Source: Bombardia bombarda (Eukaryota > Ascomycota > Sordariomycetes > Sordariales > Lasiosphaeriaceae). From it: a stretch of DNA of 64,000 nt. Made by a program: the position numbers and the translations under genes. Below are positions 41,245 through 51,871 of the stretch, piece by piece. Each line of letters starts with the position of its first letter. Within the stretch, counting starts at the first letter, position 1. The notes below the pieces were generated by a model that saw only the letters and a program-made list of their open reading frames with translations, was not told the DNA's origin and ran no database searches. The stretch is taken from assembly GCA_030512295.1 (NCBI GenBank), contig JAULSR010000008.1, positions 1,054,001 through 1,118,000 of the forward strand, given 5' to 3'.

Positions 41245-43610
41245 TGTATCGTCGTCTGCGGGGCGGTTGTCGTGTTAGTGGTGTTGGGCTGCGAGAAATT
41301 GCACAGTTTTGTGCGGAATGTGCAAACGGCAAGAACGAGGAATGTTCGTGGGTATCTGTGAGGGCGTGGGAGGATTTGTCATGCGTACCTTTGATTGTCG
41401 TATGAGGCCGTCAAGGAGTCCAAGTCATGACCTTGCATCGATATCCAGACCAATTTTTGTGTGCGCTCGGGGAATTGGCAGGGCTAAACAAAAATTTGCG
41501 GACTAAAACTCTTCCGGCTTCCGCTGTCGCAGCCTGTTTCCACAGCCACACGAGTCTAGCGAAAGCCAGACCAGTTGTGGCTGAGGAGGTGCACAGTCAG
41601 TGCTACCATGAGCCAAGTGGGCCCGCTAGCCGTGGCTGACCTAATCCTCAAATCATTGGCAGAAAGAATCCTCACAAATGTTGGGGCAATTTTTACCCAC
41701 CTTTTCAAGGTGGGTGTTGCCAGACGAGGGGGGGTGGGGGTGTTTCCATCATCATCCTCCAGAGAGCCCAGTTTTGGCTGCTTCCGAGTCCGCATCCCTC
41801 ACTCCCTCCAGGTCCACTCCCTTACTTCCTCACAAATGCAGTTCATCTCATCATACCTAAGCGCTTGCCTCACGTTCTCACACCAACAGATATCTGTCCC
41901 CTGCAAAAGCGTTATTTATGACCGATGTGACTCTTTTCCCCAGTGTACACCATGTCCCACCTACTGTGTACATACGTTCACATGCTGAGGCATTGGAGGC
42001 TGGTCGCAACAAAATGCATCAGGTTGCGCCTCCGACTCTGAGGGATTTCGATCCGAGTGTTGTTTATGAGATGCCAAGAGTCTCTATTGTCGGCCTGTCT
42101 CACACCGCAGCTGCTGATCAAGCGCCAAATTATGCTGTGTGTCCTTGGCCATCCTTGGCTGTCCTTGGCGTTCAGAACTCATCTCTGGATAGACGAGGGG
42201 ACGCTTCTCTGTGAGATGTGTTCATTCCTATCTCTAGCCAAAGTGGAACACCAACCGCCTGCCTCGAAACGCATGCGCAAGACTGAGTGGAAAGTTCAAG
42301 CCTCGTGAGGACAGAGCAGCAGAGTCCGCTCAAGCCACAACTTTTGCTGTGCGCGAGACATGGAAAGAGTGCGATGCTGATGAGATGTAAGTTCGGTTGT
42401 TTTCTTTCATTGCACGATCAAAACTTGAGTGTTTTGGCATCCATGGCAGCTGCTCTGCCCTTTTGCCAGGCTTGCCTAGATTTGCCAAGTCGGGAATCTG
42501 CCATGGACAGCTACGGCCGGACAGATTCAACTCAGATTCGAGGTATTCAAAGCTTGGCGTATTCATCCTTCCGGTCGATCTTACCTCTTTCCACGAGCTA
42601 CTGTGTAGACAAAATGGCGCTCGGGTAAAACTACCTAGTCCCTTACCAGCTTGGGGGTGTGCAAGTGCAAAGCACTTGGTTGAAATGTACGCCGAGAAAG
42701 CCCAAGACGGCATAATTTCTTGGGCATGCCGATCGCAGATGCTCTCTTAACCAGGATCCAGGAAACTTATCCTGGGTCGTGGAGCAGAAGCAACCAAACG
42801 GAGAGCGCGGACGTTACATGTGCATGCACCCAGCTGCAAAGGTGTGGCCCATTTTATTGCTTGTTTGCCTGTCAAAGGATCCAGGTGCATACCCCCAACC
42901 TGTGGGGTATCCATTCCCACCTGCACGGTTTGCCTGCCCAACAACTCGGGATCAGATCCGAGCTCTTACGACAAGGCAGAATGACTCAAGCCATGACCTA
43001 ACAATCCCTAACAGTCCGATATTCTCTTTGACAGTTATGCTCAAACTTGCTACCCCCCCTCCCACAAGCCAGCTTACCCCATTGAGAAGATATCCGTGGG
43101 ATGCACACGCAGAATCAACAGAGAGCTTGGAATCCCCAGTCACCCTCACTCCCCCAGCTTCTGCACAGCGCTACCGAGTAATCAGTACCATACCTACCTT
43201 CTGCCTTGATATCTGTCCAAGCCAAAAGATCGGGGTCTTTAAAGTCTATCCCCCCCCCACTGCAGATACCAACCTCGGCTCAGTCGCAACTTTAATATAC
43301 CTAACCGCTCAGCTGAACGAGTTCCCACTCTCTGAAACTACCTTTGTTTCTCTGTCCTCTTCAAACTCTTCAACCTTTATTACTTGTCACCAACTTCTCT
43401 CACTCACACGAGTTACCCAAACACACGAGTTACTCACCCACACGAATCAGCGCTCCCTCCACCGTCGCCTTCTTATCTGTTTTATATCTGTCGGCCAACC
43501 TCGAAACTGAAACTGAGCGAGCGCTCGCCATTATCGACCGACGGCCGTCTGCGGACTTAACAAGTGGCGCCCCCTCATTCCCGGCCCAACACCAACAAGA
43601 CTAGCTCACC
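41245..43610. other. Long divergent spacer between eL14 and the acetyltransferase
   Basis: 2.37 kb. The part near 41245-41500 should be the eL14 promoter. The part from about 43200 is pyrimidine- and ACTCACA-rich and looks like a fungal promoter and 5' UTR for the gene at 43611. A hairpin lies at 41685-41721. Several short ORFs exist; none resembles a family I know. Confidence 0.6.
41685..41721. other. Stem-loop
   Basis: A perfect 9-bp inverted repeat (ACCCACCTT / AAGGTGGGT) with a 3-nt loop, extended by an outer GGCAA / TTGCC pair after a small bulge. No coding context. It may be chance or the core of a decayed element. Confidence 0.6.
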
Positions 43611-44732
43611 ATGGGTGAACCAATGGGCCTTGGGATTTCTGACATCGTCTTCGGCGAAGCGACACCGGAGCAGCGACAGCTCGCCTGGCAGCTTAATGGG
43701 GCTGCCTGGGCGCCGCCCATGTCCCTCGATGTCTACGTCGCGCGCGAGACCTATCTTTCGCGGCAAGAGCTCTCGGCCGATGGACGCTGTCGCTACTGGG
43801 TGCTCTACCTCAAGGGCTACCCACGGCAAATCGTCGCCAGCTGTGAGACTACGCGCAAGCCTGTTCTGATCTCGGAGAATGGAGTTGCGCGGGAGGGGCA
43901 CGGTTACGCCATTGCCAGCGTCTACACCAACCCCGCATATCGCCGCCAGGGCATGGCTGCGTTCATGCTGCGCCGCGTCCAGGAGTACATGGACCAGGAC
44001 AGCGACTACAGTGTTCTTTACAGTAACATTGGCGGGAACTACTACTCAAACCTCGGCTGGCGCGTGTTTCCCAGGAAACAGGTGACGCTCACGGTGCTCC
44101 CTCACACAATACTGGGGCATGGGAATCGCGATAAGTTCGCCCTCAAACACAGCCAGCCATGGCGCATCCGCTATCTGCGGCTCGACGAGCTGCCAGAATT
44201 ATGCGACATCGACGAGCTCGATCTCAGCGCGCGCTTCGATGCTCTCCGTGCAGATGGCAAGACGCATGTCGCCTTCACGCCCAGCTGGTCGCAAATCGCA
44301 TGGCAGCTCGCGCGGTCAGAGTTCATTGCCGGCACCATGTTTGGCAGGACGCCAATGAACAAGGGAGCCATCACCGAGAACGGCAGGTCGTGGGTCTATT
44401 GGGAACACGACTGGCGCCAAACGAGACTCAACGTGATGCGCATTGTCCACGCCCTGGACGCGTCCGTGCAGCAGCGTGTTGGCGACATCAAGGCCCTGCT
44501 GGAGGCGGCACTGGCTGAGGCAAGCGCGTGGGGGCTGCCCAAGGTGCTGATGTGGAACCCTGATGAGGAGACAACGCTGGGCTGCAAGGCAGCCGGCAAC
44601 GCTCACCCGATCGATGTCAAGATCGTCTTCGAGGAGCGGACGGACACGAGCATACCTGGCTTGCGGTGGGCGAAGGGCAAGGACGCAAGGAATACCGTAT
44701 GGGAAGATAACCTCTACTATTGCTGGTGCTGA
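43611..44732 (+). CDS. GNAT N-acetyltransferase, LYC1-like
   Basis: Intron-free, 373 residues. It fits the fungal LYC1 group, which in Yarrowia acetylates lysine as the first step of lysine catabolism. The N-terminal GNAT domain has the acetyl-CoA motif YRRQGMAAFMLRRV (R111-A116 as the pyrophosphate loop) after the beta strand AIASVYTNP, and the aromatic block SNIGGNYYSNLGW (about 138-150). A second, less conserved domain of about 200 residues follows, as in LYC1 proteins, ending NTVWEDNLYYCWC. No targeting signal is seen, so likely cytosolic. The start is the first ATG after a pyrimidine-rich leader. The substrate is inferred from the family only. Confidence 0.82.
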   Translation: MGEPMGLGISDIVFGEATPEQRQLAWQLNGAAWAPPMSLDVYVARETYLSRQELSADGRCRYWVLYLKGYPRQIVASCETTRKPVLISENGVAREGHGYAIASVYTNPAYRRQGMAAFMLRRVQEYMDQDSDYSVLYSNIGGNYYSNLGWRVFPRKQVTLTVLPHTILGHGNRDKFALKHSQPWRIRYLRLDELPELCDIDELDLSARFDALRADGKTHVAFTPSWSQIAWQLARSEFIAGTMFGRTPMNKGAITENGRSWVYWEHDWRQTRLNVMRIVHALDASVQQRVGDIKALLEAALAEASAWGLPKVLMWNPDEETTLGCKAAGNAHPIDVKIVFEERTDTSIPGLRWAKGKDARNTVWEDNLYYCWC

Positions 44733-45667
44733 TTCCTCTGTGCTCTTTCACTCTTACTTCTTTTTACGGCGCATTTTGTTGTTTTGTGGTTTTGTTGCAC
44801 GGTGCGGGTTCTGCAAATGAAATTGGACTGAGGGGCTTTGCTTTCTTTTGCTTTTGTTGTTTTTGCTTTTGCTTTTGTTTTTCAGATATCTTTGGGTTGG
44901 TCCTCGGTTTTTTTGGCCAAGACGTTCTCCTGTCCTGTAACCAGTACCCAATTCGAAGTCTGTGTCAGCCATACAGCTTCGCATGGGCTTCTCTCTTCGG
45001 ATCTTTATGGTCGGGATCTCGGGAGGGATAGGGCGGGGAGGAGTTTTTTGGCAAAATCAGGTTGCATCGACGAACAGGACAACCCTGGTCGGATGAAGAT
45101 TTATATTGGAACCTGTCTGTTTTGACCTGCTTTTTACTTCGGTCTTTGTTTTCTAACGATGAACATGAATTCTCTGGCGATGCAGGGCAGCGGGCTTGCG
45201 GGGCCTCTCGTTGTGTTTATTCACGATTTGCGATGCTTACCCAAAATAACAATAAAGATTGATAGCTCTACATATCTTGTGTGTGTGTACGACAAATGAA
45301 AAATTGACAGTATTTTCTCTTGGTCCAAAATTGTCTGTGATTTGTACTTGATGCCTGAAGTTTCACACCAGTTGTCCTATTTGCTGGTGATGTGAACGGT
45401 TCGGGAGTCAACTTGAATGATAGCATCTGCTTGTCCTCGCCCCACTGGGTTTTCGCTGAGTGATGGTGTTCTATTACAAATGTTGCCTTGGTAGGCGGAC
45501 TGTCTCAGTACCCCGGGGATAAATGTGAACCTCGGCCCTTCGGTTTGAAATCGATGTAGATGGATTCCATCTGCCTACCATACCTATCCAGCCGCGCCAC
45601 CAATGATAAGCTCCGAGCCCCGACCCATATGCGAGAAAAAGCGGTATTTATTTGCAAAGTGGTGGAA
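44733..45667. other. Intergenic region
   Basis: 930 nt downstream of the acetyltransferase. T-rich stretches (TTTTGCTTTTG near 44843-44883) fit a 3' UTR. No supported gene. Confidence 0.6.
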
Positions 45668-46045
45668 TCAATGACGAATCAATGACCACGGATTGAGACT
45701 TACTCGGCATCTGGGCCAAGTCTCATTCCAGAATAAGCTCACCAAGAATACGCAGGTCCGAGCTCTCCTACGTAGCTGGGCTGCCATACTCGCAGTCTGG
45801 ATGCGTCGCTTCTGCTCGTCCGACGCGCCTCCCAGGTGATAGTAGAACTGGGTCCAGAAGTAGTCTCGGAGCTCCCCATGGTTGTGATGATAACGCCATG
45901 CGCTGCGGGCTGTGACTGGAACCCCAAGCATAACCTCAACCCCCCTAGTGACATCCCAAAAGCGCGGGGGAAGTTCGCTGCGTAGTTGCTCGAGTTGCGA
46001 CAAGTATTTGCTCAAAAGTTGAGCAGGATCTGGCCGTACCATCAT
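45668..46045 (-). CDS. Possible small protein, unknown
   Basis: A 125-codon frame starting ATG-ATG. The first 100 residues look protein-like (AQLLSKYLSQLEQLRSELPPRFWDV, then ELRDYFWTQFYYHLGG) with balanced composition and amphipathic helices. A GTGAGC near 45742 could be an intron donor, in which case the last 24 residues are not real and the gene continues downstream. I recognise no family and there is no supporting context. It could be a chance ORF. Confidence 0.35.
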   Translation of the reverse strand: MMVRPDPAQLLSKYLSQLEQLRSELPPRFWDVTRGVEVMLGVPVTARSAWRYHHNHGELRDYFWTQFYYHLGGASDEQKRRIQTASMAAQLRRRARTCVFLVSLFWNETWPRCRVSLNPWSLIRH

Positions 46046-47353
46046 GGTAGGTGTATTATAGAACGTAGAAGCAAAGAATCTGCTTTCGCCAAGTTAACTA
46101 ACTAACCGTTTTTGCGCGCTTAGGATAGGAAAAAGAGCTTGATAAACCTTGCGTAGTCGTCCAAGGTGACTTTCAGGAGGTAGGAGTCATTGCTTAACAG
46201 CTTGTCTCGGGCCAAAAGTCGCCGATATTCAGGGTTGTTCTGCACAGGTACCTATTACTCACGGGTTTGCCACGCTTGCTTGCTTTGTGTCCAGCAAACG
46301 TCGTCTGGTCTTACCATCACATTACCCAGCCCTGACCGGCAGGCAGACACTTAACCTCGGACGCATGCACCACAAGGTGGTATACATCAACGTGAAAGGC
46401 TTGGCAGAGTGAAATAAGGCCAACTGCCAAGCCGGGTTCGTGCAGGGCGAAGCTTTTCCAGAGAATCAGATTACACTCTGAAGGCGGCATCATGAGACCC
46501 CAAAAGAGGAGCGAGCAGCGAAAGGTTCGACCCCACGACGACCGACGGCGATGGGGTGTGTGGCAAGGTTGCTTCAGTTGCCGTATCCGTCTTCTACTCG
46601 CGGGGCTGCCCAATCGAGAAGGTTGCAGGTCACTCCCCCGCTACCAACACATAACAACTTCCCGGTTCTCTTCAAATAGCTTTGTTTGGTTTGTGTGGGA
46701 TGGAGGAGGGAGGGGATCACGGACCTTGTCCCTTGTTGGCTGGGTCACTCGGCGTCGGGGACTGGATTGGTTGCCAGACGTCCCATGTTGTGTGTTGTGG
46801 GGACGGGACTGGGAATGGCAGAACGGATGCCGTGCTGTGCCTCTCATCTCTCAGTAGCTAGGGCTGACAGGTGGTGGGCAGACGGGTTGCGGGTTATGAG
46901 CGAGGGCGTTATCGGTCTTCCAACCTTTGACCACATGCAAAGGCCGTCAATAACCAGAGGCCCACCTAAGTCGGTCAGGACTTCCAGGTTTGTTGTCTTG
47001 TGCGTAACTCTGCCCGAAGTTGTGTGTGTCTCATACTGTGCAGGTGAAGTTAGGCCTGATGTTCCCTCAGTCAGCTTTGGAGGTACTTGAAACCCTAGTT
47101 GTTAAGTGGAGTTGCTGACGTTTGGGGTGACAGTTCGCGCCAATCCACTGCCCCTGTCGTTTCTCCCACTCGACCCCAGGGGGTGAAAAGAGTATGACGG
47201 ACGGCCTAGATTGGTCCAAATCCCCTTCTAGGTCCAAATCCCCTTCTAGGCTCAATTGCTGGCTCCACCTTTCGGAAAGGCAACTCCCTAACCAGAAGGG
47301 TTTGATGATTGGACAGACATTTGACCACTCGTCCACCACTGGGGTTGGTCGAA
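46046..47353. other. Intergenic region upstream of the phosphodiesterase
   Basis: 1.3 kb with no supported gene. Two direct copies of TCCAAATCCCCTTCTAGG occur at about 47215-47252, close to the start of the next gene. A frame near 46540 resembles the first half of a Zn2Cys6 finger but stops matching at once. Confidence 0.6.
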
Positions 47354-49790
47354 ATGTCTCTGCAGACGCTGAACACGGACTTTGGGCGCAGCCGCAGCCG
47401 GGACACGTCGCTGCTCTCGCCATCCGACTACGACGCCGACGCCGCCTCCATCCGCAGCGACCAGGACTCCGACAGCGACGATGACGAACGCCAGCTCCGT
47501 GCCCGGAACAGCCGCGAGCTTCTGGCCCACGACAGGCTCGTCTTGATGGAGGAGGAGGAGCTGGACCAGCTGGTGACGGAAACGAGGAAGAGAAAGGAGC
47601 GACAAGAACGAAGGGGGTCTGGCCTGCCTATCCCCAATCCACTGCGCCTGTTCACGCGGCGTGGGAGCGATGCTGGCTCACAATCGGCATCGAGGAGTCC
47701 GTCTCCAATGCCGCGGTCAGAGTTTGCGGGCCCCCTGGTCTCGGAGAAGAGAGACCAACGGAGGTTGAGGAGGAAAGCCCACAAGGCCAGATTGCTGGCC
47801 GATGCACACCACGGAGAGGATGGCGAACTGATGTACGAGATGGAGGAGGGGGTCATCAAGGAGGGCAGCTCAACTGGCGACAGCAGTGACCGGGAGGATA
47901 GCGAAGAGGCCGACAGGATGGGCCTGCTGCAGCTCTCGGGCGTCAAGGAGAAGCGCGCTCGGAGCTGGCGCCGCTGGCTCTTGGTATATGCGCTGATCGC
48001 CGTCGCTTTTGCCATCTTGTTTCTGCTGGCCTGGAAGCTATCGATGGGGCGGAGGTCCTTACACAACCGGCAGCTGGTCAGCAACGGGACTGCCACGTTT
48101 GCACCGACAACTATCATCATCAGCCTGGACGGATTCCGCGCAGACTTCCTCAACCGAGGCCTGACACCGCGGCTCAACGCCTTTATCAAAGAGGGAGTCT
48201 CGCCATCATACATGCTGCCTTCATTTCCTAGCGTCACGTTCCCGAACCACTTCACACTTGCCTCGGGGTTATATCCTGAGTCGCATGGCGTGGTCGGCAA
48301 CACTTTTTGGGACCCTACTTTGCAGGAGGAATTCTACTACACGGACCCCACACGCAGCATGGATCCGAAGTGGTGGAATGGCGAGCCGTTCTGGGTCACG
48401 GCAGAGAAACAGGGCCTCAAGACCGCCATCCACATGTGGCCCGGAAGCGAGGCGCATATCCTTCAGTCCGAGCCTACATATTTGGACAAGTTCAACGGGA
48501 AAGAAATCCTGTCGAAAAAGGTCGACAGGCTTCTCGAGTTCCTGGACATGCCCGACCATGAACGCCCGCAAATCATCGCGGCTTATGTACCAAACGTTGA
48601 TTCCGATGGGCATAAATACGGCCCTAACAGCACCGAGATAAGATTCACCATCTCCAAGACAGACCACATGCTCGACCAGATCTTCAAGGCTCTGGAGGAG
48701 CGGCACTTGACCAATATTGTCAATGTCATCGTCGTCTCGGACCACGGCATGGCAACCACGGACACCTCGCGGCTCATCCAGCTCGAGGACCTGGTAGATC
48801 TGAACAAGATCGCCCACACGGATGGCTGGCCTTTGGTGGGGCTGAGACCTAAAAACCTCGATGACCTTCAGACTATTTACGAAGACTTGATCGAGAAGAC
48901 CAAGACGAACCCGAACGTCGACGTCCATCTCCGGGACGTCGACATGCCCGAGAGGTATCATTTTTCACACAACGAGCGCATCGCCCCTCTATGGATCATA
49001 CCCAAGGCCGGCTGGGCGCTGGTCAAGAAAGAAGAGCTGGATCTAAAAGAAGCCCTAGCCAAGGGGACGATATATCACCCACGTGGGCTCCATGGTTACG
49101 ATCACGAGCATCCCCTAATGCGAGCAATATTCGTGGCCCGCGGCCCGGCGTTCCCACACCAGCCGAACAGCCGGCTGGACGTCTTTCGTAAGTACTATTT
49201 TTGCTGTGTGGCAATCGCCCACTCACCCCACATGTTCCTGGACTGACAATGCTCTGTCAGAAAATACCGAGGTCTACAACATTCTCTGCGACTCTGTCGG
49301 CATTACGCCGATGCCAAACAACGGAACCCTTCGCCTCCCCTTAGCTCCCATTGGCCTCCACAGCGAGCCAAGCGTGGGCATCGAAACGCCCGTGGATCCC
49401 GTCCAATCGTCATCGACCGGCGGCAGCATCGCCTCCACTACTAGCCCCTCCTCCTCGTCTGTGCTACCCACTGGCACCAAACCCCATGCTCCGGAATCAA
49501 CAAAGGTCATTGCGGTTGATCCGCCTACTGTGTCTACTGTGTCTACTGTGTCTACTGTGTCTACTGTGTCACATGCAACAACACCAACGGCTCCGTCGAA
49601 ATCGCTCGGCGTCGATCTCCCATCAAACACAGAACTACCCAATGAGCAGCCGTCCGGCGGAGAGGGAAATGAGGCAGTTCCGGACGATAGCATCGAGTCG
49701 TCGGTGCATAGTTTCTGGGATTGGTTCACCGACAAAGTCGATGAGTGGTGGGGTAAAGTGGTTGGGTCCGGCGGGAAACCGTCCAAATAA
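47354..49790 (+). CDS. Ectonucleotide pyrophosphatase/phosphodiesterase, type II membrane protein
   Basis: Hydrolyses nucleotide pyrophosphate or phosphodiester bonds with two zinc ions; like yeast NPP1/NPP2 it probably helps recover extracellular phosphate. Two exons, 47354-49187 and 49261-49790, 787 residues. An acidic and Arg-rich cytosolic tail of about 205 residues precedes one signal anchor (about 206-229). The catalytic domain has Asp259 in ISLDGFRADF, the nucleophile Thr295 in FPSVTFPNH with Asn298, then NVDSDGHKYGP, VVSDHGM and GLHGYDHEHP, together giving the expected metal ligands. A Ser/Thr/Pro stalk follows with VST repeats encoded by a 9-nt unit, then a Trp-rich C-terminus (FWDWFTDKVDEWWGKVV). 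The start MSLQTLN was chosen over an in-frame ATG 45 nt upstream because it fits the family better. Confidence 0.92.
49527..49568 (+). repeat. 9-nt coding repeat (Val-Ser-Thr), about 4 units
   Basis: Tandem TCTACTGTG units in the Ser/Thr-rich C-terminal stalk of the phosphodiesterase. Confidence 0.9.
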
Positions 49791-51692
49791 TACGTACCTT
49801 ACGTACGTGTGTGTGAGTAATATCCAGGTTTGCATTTTATCTATCTAATGGGGGTTTTGTTAACTAGCTCTTGGGGGGTTGCATTGTTGGACATGGGGGC
49901 GATTGAGGCTATGATTGTCCCTTATTTGGCTGGTTTATGTATTCTTCCCTTGGGCGTTTTCATGTTTTTGTTTTCTGGCGTTGAGAGGGGGGGGGGGGGG
50001 GGGGGGGGCTGCTACGGTAATAGTACCCTGTCATGTTATCCCCATGTGTTTGATAGCATCGCATCCTTATAATACTGCATGAAGAGGGAGAGTTGCTACT
50101 CTTGCATTTCTAGAGATACGGAGTATGTAATTTTTCTTGTCCCGTCGTGAGGAAAGGTGAATGAAAGTGGCGCGCTGGTGCCCAGAATGGCTGTTGTCTT
50201 AGACCTCGGGAAAATCCGGAGCTATCCAACCGTACTGACCTTTTTGCCCTTTGTGTTACTCTGCATCTGCTGCTGTGTGACATGACCCTACTGTGTAGTC
50301 GGATACTGTCTCCTTTTGAGCGGATCCCCTTTTGAGAAAAAATGGTCAGGCGGGCTATGCTGGGCGTCGGTGGATGGGGCGGTGAGGGCGGTTACTCACA
50401 GTGTACGTACACTACGGCCGTACGTCAACAATTCCTACCAACCTGACCCGAAAGAAGGTTCAGGCAGCCATGTTGGATGACTGAATTACTCGTTGTAATT
50501 CTCTCTTTTTATTCTCTCTTTTTATTCTCTCTTTTTATTCCTCTAGCACCAATGCAACTGCCCAGCAGAGATACGGCCCGGCTTGGAAGGAGAACTGAAG
50601 GCGACAAGTCACATACATGTGATCGGGTCCAAGTCTCAATGCACGTCGATATGCATCATGTCCTGTAAAGCTTAGTAGAATTAACCACTGTGTTGATGTA
50701 GCTACATGACTAGTGTATAGGGTTGGCCCTCTCTCCCTTGCTTGCGTCTGTTGGTTCCCTTTATTGAAAGCCTATTTAGTGTTTCAGACAAGCGTCGACA
50801 TCTACATCTACCACAGTACATTCGCTCAGCCAATCACTTATGAGAGCCTTTCAAAGAACTCTAACTTTTGTGTTTGCTTTGTCTGCCCACCCATTTTAAG
50901 AACCATAGCATTGTTTCTTCCGCAACAACCGCGTAACCTTGCATGGTGTGATAACGTCCCAAGATAACAGATCTCTGCTGCCTTTTGTTGCTCTTGACAG
51001 AGCTGCTGATTGGAGAGGAGAGACAGTCTGGTTACATCATTTGAGTCTATACGGCCTTAACTCTGACAACTCTGACTAGGATGATCGATGCTAGAAGGAA
51101 GCCATCCATGGAACGAGAGCGCCTCCTGGGGTGGATCCTCATCTGACCCGAAATGCTATACACAGTAGTAAATATGTAAGCCGGATCCGAAGTAAGCAAA
51201 CATCACTTTACACTTCAACCACTTCACGACAAAAGTACCTTAGGTACCGGCTACGCACTGTACCGGTGGCCGGTGGCCGGTGGCGCTCTGACCGACGGAC
51301 GGAGCCAAGGTGAATTGAACTGTTGCGCCTCCCTTTGGCCCTCCAATTCCCTCCAATTCCCTCCAATTCCCAACACAATCCGTGTTTACCGCCGCACATG
51401 AAAACCTAACCAACCCCCCAACTCCTGCCTCTTCTACCTGTCATCACTCCATGTCCTGCATCGAGTGTTGACTGCACGAGCCCGCCTTCTTCCTGTCGTG
51501 ATCCACACCGAATTGCATTGTGCCAGGTACTTAGTACAGGCAACCGCGCCCCTCCATCCAGCAGCAGAGGAAGCTGCATCCCAGAGCCTCGCATCTGCGA
51601 CTTCCTAACTCTGTCGGGGTAACACACAGTCAGGCTTGCCCGCACTGCGCCTGCCCGCGGGTTATTCTTTTTTTTTCCCTTGGGGCCATACC
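49791..51692. other. Intergenic region between phosphodiesterase and SNF2 gene
   Basis: 1.9 kb. It includes a G22 homopolymer at 49987-50008, three copies of a TTTTTATTCTCTC-like unit at about 50503-50540, and from about 51200 GGTACC- and CCAATTCCCTC-rich sequence probably belonging to the SNF2 promoter. No supported gene. Confidence 0.6.
49987..50008. repeat. Poly-G tract, 22 nt
   Basis: Uninterrupted G run about 200 nt past the phosphodiesterase stop. Homopolymer length from assembly may be imprecise. Confidence 0.85.
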
Positions 51693-51715
51693 ATGCTATC
51701 CATGCATCCACACAA

Positions 51716-51762
<47 letters not shown>

Positions 51763-51827
51763 CCATGGCATCGACTGACATATCTTCTATACGCACAACC
51801 CTTAGCAACAGCAACAGCAACAGCAAC

Positions 51828-51871
<44 letters not shown>

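Noticed and set aside
42330..43510. Several 60-240 codon frames in the spacer before the acetyltransferase
   Set aside because: The longest reads as Thr/Ser/Pro-rich translation of a pyrimidine-rich leader; no domain, no splice support.
46510..46535. GGTTCGACCCC resembling a tRNA T-arm
   Set aside because: No matching acceptor, D or anticodon arms could be folded around it. No tRNA gene was found anywhere in the window by eye.
46540..46625. Frame reading GCFSCRIR, like the start of a Zn2Cys6 zinc finger
   Set aside because: Only two of the six cysteines are present, the sequence stops matching at once and there are no nearby splice signals or middle-homology region.
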